Shown piece after piece: positions 37,260-47,339 of a stretch of DNA of 64,000 nt; the first letter of the stretch is position 1, and each line of letters begins with the position of its first letter. This stretch comes from Pteria penguin (lineage: Eukaryota; Mollusca; Bivalvia; Pterioida; Pteriidae), in the NCBI GenBank assembly GCA_035048485.1, contig CM068592.1:36216001-36280000 (forward strand), written 5' to 3'. The position numbers and the translations under genes were made by a program. The notes beneath the pieces were generated by a model, which had not been told where the DNA came from, made no database searches, and saw nothing but the letters and a program-made list of their open reading frames with translations.

Positions 37260-39500
37260 GTAAGTCAGCGTGCAACGTTCAAATAAAAGTCTGCATAAGG
37301 CTGTAGAGGGGCCAAATACAAGACCTATAGTCTTTTTGATGATCTCAATGTCATATTATCTATTTAGAAGACGTTTGATTATTTTATTACATGATAAAAT
37401 AACGTTATCGGAGCCTTTTACTTTCCTTAGTTTATATACGAGATCACCGTAAAAATTAGGATGGGAAATTCCATTGGATACATAGTGTTGAAAAGAAATA
37501 TTTCCAAATTTAGATAGAAGTTCTGAATAAGATCTGAAGAATTTGCTAAATGTTTTTCTTAGCTTGTGATATCTGTAACCCTGAGTTAAAAGTTTAGTAG
37601 TAATTTGTAAATTTCGTTTATGAAAGTCCAAAACATCGGTGCAGTCTCTGACATATCGAACTAATTGAGATATATAGATACCATATGATGAGGGACATCG
37701 CCATCCAAGTAAGGAAAATTTACAATAGGAAATCCAAAATCCTCACGTTTATCATAAATATTAGTGTATATTAGGTGGTTGATAATTTTGACGTTCAAAT
37801 CTAAGGAAGGTGTAGATTTATCTAAAGTATTAGCTTTATTCAATTTGAGTTCTGGTGGATATATTTCTGATATAAATTGTTCGAATTCAGGGTTGTCGAT
37901 AAGCAAAATGTCATCCAGATATCTGCAAGTATTATTAAATTTGTCAATGATGTCGAAACGTTTTGATTTTTAAATAGAAACCATAAAGTCCCTCTTATAA
38001 CAATAAAGAAATAAATCTGATATCAGAGGCGCGCAGTTAGTACCCATAGGAATCCCAACTATTTGTTGATATATCTTGCCATCAAATCGCACAAAAATAT
38101 TATTCATGAGAAAATCTAGTGCTTTACATAATTCCTTGCAAGTCTAGTATTTATATGAAGTATATTGTTTGTTGGAAAAGAATCCGGAGTTATTGGAAGT
38201 ACATATGTAAGTTTTAGATTCTCTGTGAAAACACCATTGTATAAGAGACAGCAACATGCTTTTAATCAAATCATGAGGCAGAGATGTATAAAGTGTAGAA
38301 AAATCAAATGTAGAAATTTGAGTCGCTTTGAAATTTAGTGTAAGAAGTTTGTCTATAACTTCATGAGAATTTTTAATTGACCAGAAATAATTGATGTTAC
38401 TATTATGAAATGTGACATCACAATATTTGATATGATCTTTTATACCAGTTAGAGCAGACGTAATATGCTTCGATAGTACCGTAGTAGAGCAGTGGCTAGA
38501 ATTACATATGAAACGTGATTTATATGGACTTTTATGTAGTTTTGGGAGCAAATACTTGGTTGGTAGATCAGATTTATCAGTTTTAATTTTGAAGTCGGAC
38601 ATGGTCATGAGGAGATCGTGCAAGGTGCTGTCTTTTGAGGTAGAGCTTTCCACATATATATGAGTGGAGTTTAATTCGTTTTTAAAAACTTCAATATAAT
38701 ATAGTTTTCAAACAACTATTATGTTATTACCTGCTTTATCAGCAGGAACAAAGACATATTTAGCATGTAAGTCAGCTATCCTCTTTTTAATAGAATTTGC
38801 CGTCAATGTATTAGGCTGTTGAAATAAATGCGGATTTTCCGTAAAGTTCTTAATACGGATGTCGACAATTCTTAAAATCTCGTATTTCCAATCATTAAGA
38901 GCATGAACCTTTACCTATTCTTTTTTACACCAACGTTTACAATATGTAGTTAAAGCATCTTCTATAATGTCACGGCATTTATTGAAATCTATCCTGGACG
39001 GTAACCTATATTTAGGTCCTTTTCCAAAAAGGGTGCGCAATTTCTTGTCCGAAATACAGTTTAGGTCACCAGTAATAACATGACCTGCCGGTTTATAAAC
39101 ATATTTAGAATTTTCACAAGAACACGACGAAGGAATAGAGTCTGAAATATCAGGGTTAAATGTAACTCTATTATAATTTAAAATAAGAATTCTTATAGGC
39201 TTTTTGTACTAGTAACAAAAAAGTGGAGCTTCTAAATTCTCATAATATTGGGGGATTTTAGATGTGACTCTATGATCACGTAAAATATTAGAAATGTTAA
39301 GTAGATCGAAGCCTTTATTGATAAATTTAATTTTGAGAAATTGCTGCTTGGGTGGAAGAGACGGAATACGAGGAAAGAGTTTATTATATGAAAATAAAAT
39401 AATCAATTTGAATTTATATCAATCAGAATTGAGTAAACTTCGAAGATCAGCTTCGTTCAGGATAGGTTTCAATTTATTTACCGGAATAGAGGATATTGCA
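37260..39500 (-). pseudogene. Penelope-like reverse transcriptase relic (family shared with 49.1-49.6 kb)
   Basis: Minus-strand frames from about 39406 to 37356 tile one protein of roughly 680 residues with a few stops and frame breaks. Visible in order are an N-terminal segment (GFDLLNISNILRDHRVTSKI), FVPADKAGNNIIVV (about 38720-38765), KYLLPKLHKSPYKSRFI (38510-38560), STFDFSTLYTSLPHDLIKSM with the first catalytic Asp (38260-38320), GIPMGTNCAPLISDLFLY (about 38005-38060), and RYLDDILLIDNPEFEQF with the Asp pair (37875-37925). A C-terminal helical part follows (TKLLTQGYRYHKLRKTF, 37540-37600). PKLHK and ADKAGN fit Penelope-like elements, but no GIY-YIG endonuclease is visible after the RT. 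The exact clade is uncertain. Confidence 0.75.
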
Positions 39501-39910
39501 TGCAAAAGTTTATGACTGCCATTATTTTTTGGGATAAATAAAAGATATCAAGAGCAATATTATGCCGGTGTATCATAAAATTGATTAATTATGACAAGTT
39601 ATTAATAAAAAAAATCATTTCTTTGCCAATAACTCGCATATCAATAAATTCGATTTTGTTATGGTCCCCAAAATACTATCATTAGAAATATAATAAATTC
39701 CTTGTTTAGTAGCAGAAACAGGTAAATTAAATGTATTCGGATCCTTCACAGCTGTCCTTTCTTCTCCGTAATATCGAACGTAAGTCATCATCATCCTCGT
39801 CGATACTAACATCATAAAGAAGGATTTTCAATAAAACCTTTGGTGGAGGGCCACATCTCAGGTGACGTAATCAATGATGGCTCAATCTTACATAGAGCTG
39901 TAGGATCCTT
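39501..39910. other. No gene recognised between two retroelement relics
   Basis: AT-rich sequence separating the Penelope-like relic (minus) from the gypsy pol relic (plus). Small open frames occur but show no recognisable motifs. The right end probably belongs to the gypsy element upstream of its protease. Confidence 0.4.
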
Positions 39911-39914
39911 CGAC

Positions 39915-42390
39915 TGTTCGGTTAGAAGGATCGGAAATAAGATGTTTGTTAGATACCGGAGCACAGGTGTCGACGGTTACGGAGTCATATTTCCGGGAAT
40001 ATTTAGCAAGGAATAAAAGACCTGTAAATGTCAGCGATATACTTCGAGTTTCGGCCGCCAATGGACAAGATATCCCCTACATCGGCTACATTGAAAGCAA
40101 TCTTGAGGTCATGGGACATAATTTTCTTAACATGGGGATTCCTTGCGGTGAAGGATCCAGTGTGGGAGAGTATGTCTGCAAGGAAAAAGGAAGTCCCAGG
40201 AGTGATCGTCTCTAACATTTTGAGAGAAATACAGCTTTCTCATACGCCTTTTCGAAAATTAGAAGATAACTGGCAAAATGTGTTAACCTCTTACGAGGAA
40301 ATACACTCGAAATTTGAAAATGCTATTGTACGTGTTGCTGGAAAAAAGACTATCGTGATTCCTGCTCGAACAGTAAAGGTAATCTCGGGTTTTACGCGAC
40401 ATAATCCCAAAAGTATGCTATCTTCGGCGATTGTGGAGCAAATAGATATAGAAAAACATTCCTTACCATCAGGAATAGTCGTAGCTCCTGTGCTTGTAAA
40501 CGTAACTCGCGATGGTAAGGTCCCTCTGCAAGTAGCTAATTTTGGAAGTAAAGATGTTTATTTGCAACCACGAACATTAATATGAAATTTAAAGAGAGCT
40601 CACGAGTGTGAGAACGAGACAATTATTTCTAAAATTCAAACAGATTTCGACAATACAAAATCTTCATTATTAAATTGTTTTGATAACGGAAATCTAAATT
40701 CGGATCAAAAGAGCAACTTGAAGTGTTGATTGATAAGCACAAATTGGCTTTCAGTCAAAGCGAGGATGGTATTGGCTTTTGTGACTTGGTCGAACACAGA
40801 ATTAGGACCACGGATGATCAACCTATTCGACAACCTCACCGTCGTATACCACCCCATCATTGGAACGAGGTAAGAGAATATCTGAATTCTTCTCTTAAAA
40901 GAGGTATCATAAGAGAATCATCTAGCCCATACGCATCCCCTGTAGTTTTGGTACGGAAGAAAAACGGGAAATTGAGACTTTGCGTTGATTACCGTGCACT
41001 TAATGCAAAAACACGGAAGGATGCGTATCCATTACCAAGAATAGAAGAAGCATTGGATGCCTTGAAAGGAGCGAAATACTTCTGCAGCCTGGACTTAGCA
41101 CATGGCTTTCATCAACTTCCGGTAGCAGAGGAGGAAAACAGCATTCCGAATAGGAACAGGGGGTTGTACGAATTTTGTCGCATGCCCTTTGGTTTGACAG
41201 GAGCTCCTGGCACCTTCAAGCGTGTGATGGATAAAATATTCGGTGACCAAAATTTTCAGACTGTACTTATCTATTTAGATGACATATTGATTTTTGGGCA
41301 ACGTTTCAAGAAACACTCGATAGGCTAGATATGGTGTTGACACGTCTAACAAAATATAATCTAAAAATTAATCCAGAAAAATGTCAAATGTTTAAGGAAA
41401 AAATCCGATATTTAGGACATATCATATCTAAGGATGGTATGACACCGGATCCCGAGAAAACCCTAGCTGTTGCCAAATGGCCTTCCCCCAAAACTGAGAC
41501 AGAATTGAGAGGATTTCTTGGACTGACTGGGTATTATAGACGTTTCGTGAAAAATTTTGCCAAAATTGCTGCACCATTGCATCGTCTCTTGAAAGGCTCT
41601 GACCAACAGCAGAAAAAGAAAACTAAAAACTAAATTGTACGGATGAGTCATGCGCAAATTCATTTACATTACTTAAGAAACATCTGACATCAGCACCGAT
41701 TTTAGGTCACCCTGATTTTCAAAGAAAAAAGAGGAGTTACTGGCTCAGTTATGTGGCAGAGGTCACCATGGAGCAATACAATACATGAATATAGATAATA
41801 TACTAGAACATATAACACATTACAAAAATATTTGATTGTAGTGCAATTACGATACCGACTTAGGACGTTCATTTAATTTGACAAAAGCCAAACAAATGGT
41901 GTGGTTAACCAGTTTACGGGCCCTTCGTTTTGAAAAGAGACGCCAGTGTGTCGGGATTAGGAGCCGTTTTGTCTCAAGATCAAGAGCAAGGACGTGTTGT
42001 ATTATGCTATTCAAGCAGGGCCCTACGAGACCAAGAGAAAAACATGAAAAACTATAGTAGCATGAAACTCGAGTTACTTACGTTGAAATGGGCCGTTACT
42101 GAAAAATTTCGTGATTTACTGATTGGTTCTAAATTTGTCGTATATACTGACAATAACCCTCTCAGTTATATCCAATCAACAAATAAACTTGGAGCTACAG
42201 AAGCGAAATGGGTATCTGATTTAGCACAGTTTACATTTGAAATTAAATACCGGTCAGGTAGATCCAATGTCAATGCAGATTCTCTTAGCCGTAAAACCGA
42301 ACATCTCCCAGAAACGGCACGATTAGAAGAGATAACAGGTGAAGATACAGGTACATATAGCAACACATCCTACCGGCGACGACATTTTTT
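39915..42390 (+). pseudogene. Ty3/gypsy pol relic: protease, reverse transcriptase, RNase H; integrase absent
   Basis: The aspartic protease reads EIRCLLDTGAQVSTVTESYF (39927-39990), with the catalytic DTG kept. A frame change follows, then the linker GFLAVKDP and KTIVIPARTVKVISGFTR. The RT at 40723-41330 has HRRIPPHHWNEVREYL, SSPYASPVVLVRKKNGKLRL, FCSLDLAHGFHQLPV, MPFGLTGAPGTFKRVMD and LIYLDDILIFG, so all catalytic aspartates are kept. After a one-base shift near 41300 it continues YLGHIISKDGMTPDPEK and GFLGLTGYYRRFVKNF. RNase H resumes at 41925 (KRDASVSGLGAVLSQ; VYTDNNPLSYI; NVNADSLSRK) after a ~200-bp insertion at 41721-41922. The reading runs to about 42390, directly against the right LTR, with no integrase and no gag seen. 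It is non-functional through frameshifts, insertion and truncation. Confidence 0.92.
41721..41922 (+). repeat. R50-family insertion inside the gypsy RNase H
   Basis: About 200 bp begin AAAGAAAAAAGAGGAGTTAC and end AACCAGTTTACGGGCC. It splits the gypsy RNase H reading exactly between SAPILGHPDF (to 41720) and FVLKRDASVSG (from about 41923). Because the host reading is recognisable on both sides, this copy defines the ends of the repeat well. It matches 36789-36932. No terminal inverted repeats and no coding capacity are visible. Confidence 0.88.
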
Positions 42391-42392
42391 TT

Positions 42393-43153
42393 TGTAAAGA
42401 GAGAAAATTAATCCCGACCAGCCAATTACAAGCCACGAGACCTCTCTTTGGTTCGATTCATTTCTTTGGAAGATCAAGCACAAAGCATAGAAAACGAGAC
42501 CCCTGATTGCACTAAACTAATCTACATGTATTCACACATTCTGCGTTTAGACTTCTTCATTTAACTACATTTTCTTAGTATCAACTTTGCAGAATCAACC
42601 ATTTGTAAAAGAAAATCCATTTTACACCAATACAATACGTCATTCACCCTGGACGTTTCTCGTAGGAATGCGCAACTAAGTAAAATTCGCTTCTAAAGTC
42701 ACATTGATCACGTGATATATCAATGCCGAATCCTATACCGAAATTCTATGTAAAACTATGAAAACTTAATTTATTTTCAATAAATTTCATCGCATATTCT
42801 ATTACTTGTGAAATGATTAACATTGTTGACACAAAATTCAAAATCTAAATAACAGAAAAGAAATAAAAATTTACTAATTAGATACTTCGTTAAGCATCGG
42901 AACTTTCCGGAATCGGAAGTACTTAATTCCGAATCTCAAATAACGACAATCCCTCCTCTGTAATCTTGTTAGCGCTGGCATTAAGCTTTAACAATGTTTA
43001 TCCAAAAACTGCGATTGCCAATGGAGATAAAAATGCCATTATGTCCGTTAACCTCAGTTACTTAGACACACATGAAAGATAGTTAATTAAAAAAACAATA
43101 TTTAAAACCATGATGTTATCATTTCTTGTCACTGGACAATAACATTCTTTACA
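42393..43153. mobile_element. Long terminal repeat (right copy), about 760 bp
   Basis: Direct copy of 30752-31513, from TGTAAAGAG to TTCTTTACA, differing by scattered substitutions. Immediately left of it, after eight T, 42366-42383 reads CATCCTACCGGCGACGAC, which looks like a tRNA 3' end. On the minus strand this would be a primer-binding site next to the 5' LTR, agreeing with a polypurine tract by the left LTR. Both cues suggest a minus-strand element, whereas the gypsy pol relic inside is plus-strand. The satellite restarts at 43155. Confidence 0.85.
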
Positions 43154-43154
43154 C

Positions 43155-43350
43155 ATAGATAAGATCCCTCACAGTATATGTTGGCATATATAAGATTTCT
43201 CACAGTGTATGTTGACATGAATAAGATCCGTCGCCGTATATGTTAGCATGGATATGATCCGTCACAGTGTATGTTGGCATATATGATATTACTCACAGTA
43301 CATGTTGGCTTGTATAGGATCCCTTACAGTATATGGTGGGATATATAAAT
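43155..43350 (+). repeat. 31-bp satellite, right remnant
   Basis: Six or so diverged units of the same satellite (GATCCCTCACAGTATATGTT present at its start) follow the right LTR directly. This shows that the LTR-bounded block landed inside the array, not at its edge. The remaining 43351-43589 is ordinary AT-rich intron sequence leading to the UNG acceptor. Confidence 0.93.
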
Positions 43351-43589
43351 AAGTTTTAAGTACAGAAGAAAATACTTAGGTTGTCCACTAGGCAGTTTCA
43401 GTTCAATATAGATAAAATAATCTTAGTTTGGCATAAAGCACAAACTGATAAATAGTTCCTCCCCAAATTTCATTCCAAATGACTTGTTCAAATGACTTGT
43501 TTGAAATACGACAGAATATTACAAACCTTAAAAGCATCTTAAAAGGTGATTAATTGTGTTGTTATAGTAAACTTATTCCATTACTTCAG

Positions 43590-43765
43590 GCCACGGGACT
43601 AGCATTTTCAGTACCAAAGATTACTACGAATTTACCTCCTTCTTTGAAGAACATCTTGGATGAACTGGAATCCGACATACCAGGGAGTATTGCCGCAAAA
43701 CATGGATGTCTAGAGTCGTGGGCAGTCCAGGGGGTGCTGTTGTTGAATTCTATATTAACAGTAAA
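43590..43765 (+). CDS. UNG: Uracil-DNA glycosylase, middle exon
   Basis: Encodes 58 full codons from [10 protein letters not shown] to LLLNSILTV, plus two bases of the next codon. The acceptor AG is at 43588-43589 and the donor is GTAAGT at 43766. Against the family: ATGLAFSV aligns with the AHGL(A/C)FSV block and keeps the Phe that stacks on uracil; NLPPSLKNI stands for the proline-rich DNA-contacting loop (usually PPPPS), with only its last two prolines and the Ser kept; [15 protein letters not shown] keeps the Asn that reads uracil. The His of AHG is Thr here. It is in phase 0 with the exon at 6339 despite the 37 kb intron. Confidence 0.93.
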
Positions 43766-44308
43766 GTAAGTACGAAGGCTTGTACCATCTCCTAACACTA
43801 GTCCTTAAAAGCATAACACTAGTCTTTGGAAGCATAAACTGTTACTGTTCATTTACTACCATGTGAGGAAGATACAATGATTTATTGCCCTCCAGTAAGG
43901 GAGGTACAAAGATGTGTTCAGTCCACATAACTTTACATAAAGGGCAATACATTTAATATTCATCTATGGATGTGTTTGTGTGTGTTAACGGGATTTGTCT
44001 TGTTAGGAAGTTCTAGTTAATAATGGTGTTAGTGAACGGAAAAATGAGCTCCACTCTTATTTTGATGTTGGCAACAATTAGTAGGTTAAAGTTCAAGATT
44101 GTATTTTTAGGGGATGGCAGTTCATCAGATATGGGGGATAATCATCAGGATCAAGGGCATTTTTCAAGGGATGGCAGTGATTTAAAGGAAAATTATTGAA
44201 AAAAAATTTTAATAGCTAATTGTCTTAGAAAGTATGGATGATAAACTTTCACAAGACTGACCAATTTACTATTAAAATCAAGAAGTTAATTCCTATTTGT
44301 AATTGTAG
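43766..44308 (+). other. UNG: UNG intron (543 bp)
   Basis: Ordinary intron with donor GTAAGT and acceptor ending AATTGTAG at 44308. It contains two short near-repeats around 43796-43835 (CACTAGTC/TT AAAAGCATAA type) and nothing else I recognise. Its normal size contrasts with the preceding 37 kb intron. Confidence 0.85.
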
Positions 44309-44600
44309 AGCTCACCAACCTAACTCTCATAAAGACTTTGGATGGCAGACATTTACAGATGCCGTCATCAAGACCATCAGTGACAAAAGTAAAAGGAGAG
44401 TTGTCTTCCTTCTTTGGGGAGTCTTTGCTCAAATGAAAGAGGAATTAATCGATACCGAAAGGCACTGTGTGTTGAAAAGTCCACATCCTTCGCCTCAGTC
44501 CAAGAACAAGTTGGGCTTTGGATATAGGTGTTTTTCGAAGACAAATGCTCAGCTGGAGGAATGGGGGTATTCTCCGATAGACTGGAAGTTACCGCAGTAA
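44309..44600 (+). CDS. UNG: Uracil-DNA glycosylase, terminal exon
   Basis: The first base completes a Lys codon. The reading is then AHQPNSHKDFGWQTFTDAVI, VVFLLWGVFAQMKEE, HCVLKSPHPSPQSKNK, LGFGYRCFSKTNAQLEEWG and PIDWKLPQ, with stop TAA at 44598-44600. The C-terminal PIDWK is the normal family end. The catalytic His in HPSP is kept. However, the loop that inserts a leucine into the DNA minor groove (family HPSPLS-x-x-R-G) reads HPSPQSKNKL here: the Leu is Gln and the following residues also differ. The Gly-Ser of LLWGS, a phosphate contact, is Gly-Val. The reading frame and splice sites are clean, so this looks like an expressed gene with altered DNA contacts. Confidence 0.94.
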
Positions 44601-45839
44601 AACCAGGGACTAAAACAAATGGCAAAATAGCGGTCACTTTCCTAAATTGCATGTCGACCATTTTGGAAGCGATATATACACTATGTCTACCATAAATTTG
44701 AACGGGGGACCGACCAGAAAATCCATAATACTCACTGTTCTGTGTTGAAGATCAAATTTGTCCGGCAAAAAATGAACACTTCTTATGACACTGAAAATAA
44801 CATCGAATTTTGAAGATAGTTTGACAAATCTAAGTCCCAGCACTTTTAGGATGAAATTCTGAAGCGATAATGTCCATTCACCATTCTCTACACCAGTGTG
44901 CTAAAGTCACTACACCTCTGTCAACGCTATTTTACAAGATTCGAGCAAACGTTTTTCAAAATCCATAGAATATAAAACTAAATATCCAAACATATGATAA
45001 TATGCGTAATATAAATTGTGATTTCAATTCACTGTAAATTACCTAAAATGAATGTTTAACTACCTTGAATTTAGAACTATTTGGTGTGTTATGGGTATGA
45101 AACTAGGTTGGAAATAAAGGTAACCATGGATGAAACTAGGTTGAAAATAAAGATGCTGCTGTCATGGAATTCAATGTAGATGAGACTTATAAAGAATGTA
45201 ATAGTTCGTTGAAAATAACAGACAGACAAATGAAAGTTTTATGATTCCTTTAACTTTGTTTGAAGATAAACTTATGAATTTGTCATGTGAGACGGAACTA
45301 TTTCTCAGACGTTGACAGAGATATAATCGATAGTAAGGAGCGATAACTCTGGGTAGAGAATGGTCCATTCACTCCATGTAAAGAATCTGCAAAATTGAAA
45401 AAAACACCAACTTTGCATCTTAAAAATGCCTTAGGAATAAAATATTTAGAGCTATATATTTGTCTGGTCCGTTTCGGAGAGTTCGAGATAAGAAATTCCA
45501 GGTTGCATCAGTTTAAATGAAATATAACAAAATAATGTCCCGTCACTTTTGAGTAAAATTAGACATTTAAGAGAAACATAAGCGCCATATTGTAATTCGT
45601 GAAGTACCAACTTAGACCATGATGTCAATCCACGTGATGCGCATAAGTTTTGCATACATGAAAAAATTTAGCACTATTCTGCCATATGATTTGCGTCGCC
45701 CGGGACAACCACTTTTGCATCCGGGCCTCTGAAATCCTACTACTTGATCGCCCGAGTGGCGACTTATAATTCTTACGTGTTAGTAAACATTTATTGCAGT
45801 TTCACTGATAATATAATCATATTTTGAATCGTTTGAGCG
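44601..45839. other. UNG 3' flank; no further gene recognised
   Basis: Contains the probable UNG 3' untranslated region and AT-rich intergenic sequence. Possible poly(A) signals are listed separately. Open frames of 60-90 codons in either strand show no recognisable motif. The stretch 45660-45770 has more CpG than its surroundings but no coding signal. Confidence 0.5.
45113..45151 (+). terminator. Two candidate poly(A) signals for UNG
   Basis: AATAAA occurs at 45113-45118 and 45146-45151, within a short duplicated phrase (TGAAACTAGGTTG followed by AAAATAAAG). They lie about 510-550 bp after the UNG stop, a plausible 3' UTR length. Earlier unusual signals cannot be excluded. Confidence 0.35.
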
Positions 45840-45931
45840 ACAGGCGTAAAGAAAGCTTGGGTTGCTATATAGGGGTAAAAAGAAGTTCTTTTCTATCCCT
45901 ACATAGCAACACCAGATTTCTTTACGCCTGT
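45840..45931. repeat. Fold-back hairpin, 36-bp arms
   Basis: The left arm 45840-45875 starts ACAGGCGTAAAGAAAG and the right arm 45896-45931 ends TTTCTTTACGCCTGT. The arms are complementary with about four mismatches around a ~20 bp loop. It is probably a small MITE or the end of a palindromic transposon. No transposase is nearby. Confidence 0.75.
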
Positions 45932-47335
45932 GGTTTGGGTGCTTCTTTTGCTGATATCAATGTTCTTTGGGTACTTACAACATCTCCGTTTGTCCATTTT
46001 TTGTCATGAAGAGCCCATACTAAAACAAGTACGTGGACGCCAACGCGGACTCGGAAAACAAAACTACTGATTTCTCTAAAAGTTCGAAATATTTCTTCGT
46101 GAAACTTTATACTAAGATCATTGCGGTAATATTTACATATTTACTTTAGTACATCTTCAATGGCGATAAATCAAGTTTGTTATGTCGGACTTTGTCAAGT
46201 CTGCGTTGGGGTTTGCGTACTCCTTTTGGTGTGGGCCGTCTTGGAGTCACGGTTCGGATTCGCTGCGTGAAAGGTAGGGTGCCAAAAGACAAGAATGACA
46301 ATAATGAGAGACAGAATGAAATGGAATATCTGTATGAGATATGTGAGACTGGTGTGCAAAATATAGAAAAAGAGACAGATAAGTAATGGGAGAGAGTTAG
46401 AGTTAGATCGGGACAAGATACATGTAGAGAGAGACTGGGAAAAGAACCAGCGGATAAGCATTTAGAATTAGAAATAGAAAATTGTTAATGTTTAAAGTAA
46501 TTGGATTTAAATTCTATTGCTCCGCCACAAAATTGACGATTTCTACATAAATCACCTAGTATATGGACCATACTTAGGCTTAAATATCAGCTAAGATATC
46601 AAGTCGACTCCAGGTACATTTTCATAAGAATGGCATTTGTAATTTGTAAGAATGTTGATGATTTCTGAAACAAACCGAACACAAAACAATATGGCAGTCA
46701 ATCCGCAAGGAACCTTCGCCGAAATCACCATGATCTTTTTGGAAATGAAAAACCAAAGAAAGAGCATTGGTTAACGCGTTCAGAGTGGTATGGTATTTTG
46801 GGCACACTGATCCCAAGTAAACAGATACGGGGGCTACAGAGAATTCCTAGTGGTCAATGGCGTATATACATGGACAATAACGAGGCACGGTACGTCCTTC
46901 AAAGGCAGAATCAGCATAAGGTAAAAGAGTATTATCATTTATAGGTCAAACCCCGGGAGGCTTCTATTGAGTCTTTTCGTTAAACAGAGTTATTTCCCAT
47001 TTGGGACGGTATCTGACGTAAAACAATTATGACGTCATCAATTTCCCATGAAAACGTCATTTTGTGCGCTATCATTTCCCTAAATTTTAGATCAGTTTCC
47101 GTAGAATTTGATGGATGACGTCATAACAAAAGATAGAAAATCGATCAGTAAAATAACTATACCAGTGGAAAAACCTTTTAAAAAACTTATCAAAGCCAAA
47201 AAACAAAAAACGAAAAAAAAAAAAAAAAAAAAAAACCAAACAAAAAAAACCCCCAAAAAACCTTTTAGATCCATGGAAGGTAACAAAAAACTCATACAAA
47301 ATACAATATACGTACCTGGAAAAGGAAAGGCTCCA
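45932..47335. other. Non-coding sequence, no gene recognised
   Basis: The stretch 46177-46310 has somewhat higher GC and could be a promoter-proximal region, but no coding motif follows. 47199-47250 is an A-rich run that produces a Lys-rich or, on the other strand, Phe-rich spurious ORF. The run may be the A-tail of an old retrotransposed copy next to the LINE relic that begins at about 47340. Confidence 0.45.
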
Positions 47336-47339
47336 TAAA

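Larger units (their letters stand above)
6415..43589 (+). other. UNG: Giant UNG intron (37,175 bp), satellite- and retroelement-filled
   Basis: This intron is bounded by donor GTGAGT at 6415 and an acceptor ending TTACTTCAG at 43589, and both flanking exons are in phase 0. It separates the catalytic-loop exon from the exon that carries the uracil-stacking Phe and the uracil-binding Asn. Its content is almost wholly a 31-bp satellite (6526-30751 and 43155-43350) and a 12.4 kb nested retroelement block (30752-43153). Apart from about 110 bp at the left and about 240 bp at the right there is no single-copy sequence. Confidence 0.85.

Noticed and set aside
30747..43158. Target-site duplication for the LTR-bounded block
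   Set aside because: GTATG on the left and CATAG on the right do not match, and satellite repetitiveness makes any short match uninformative.
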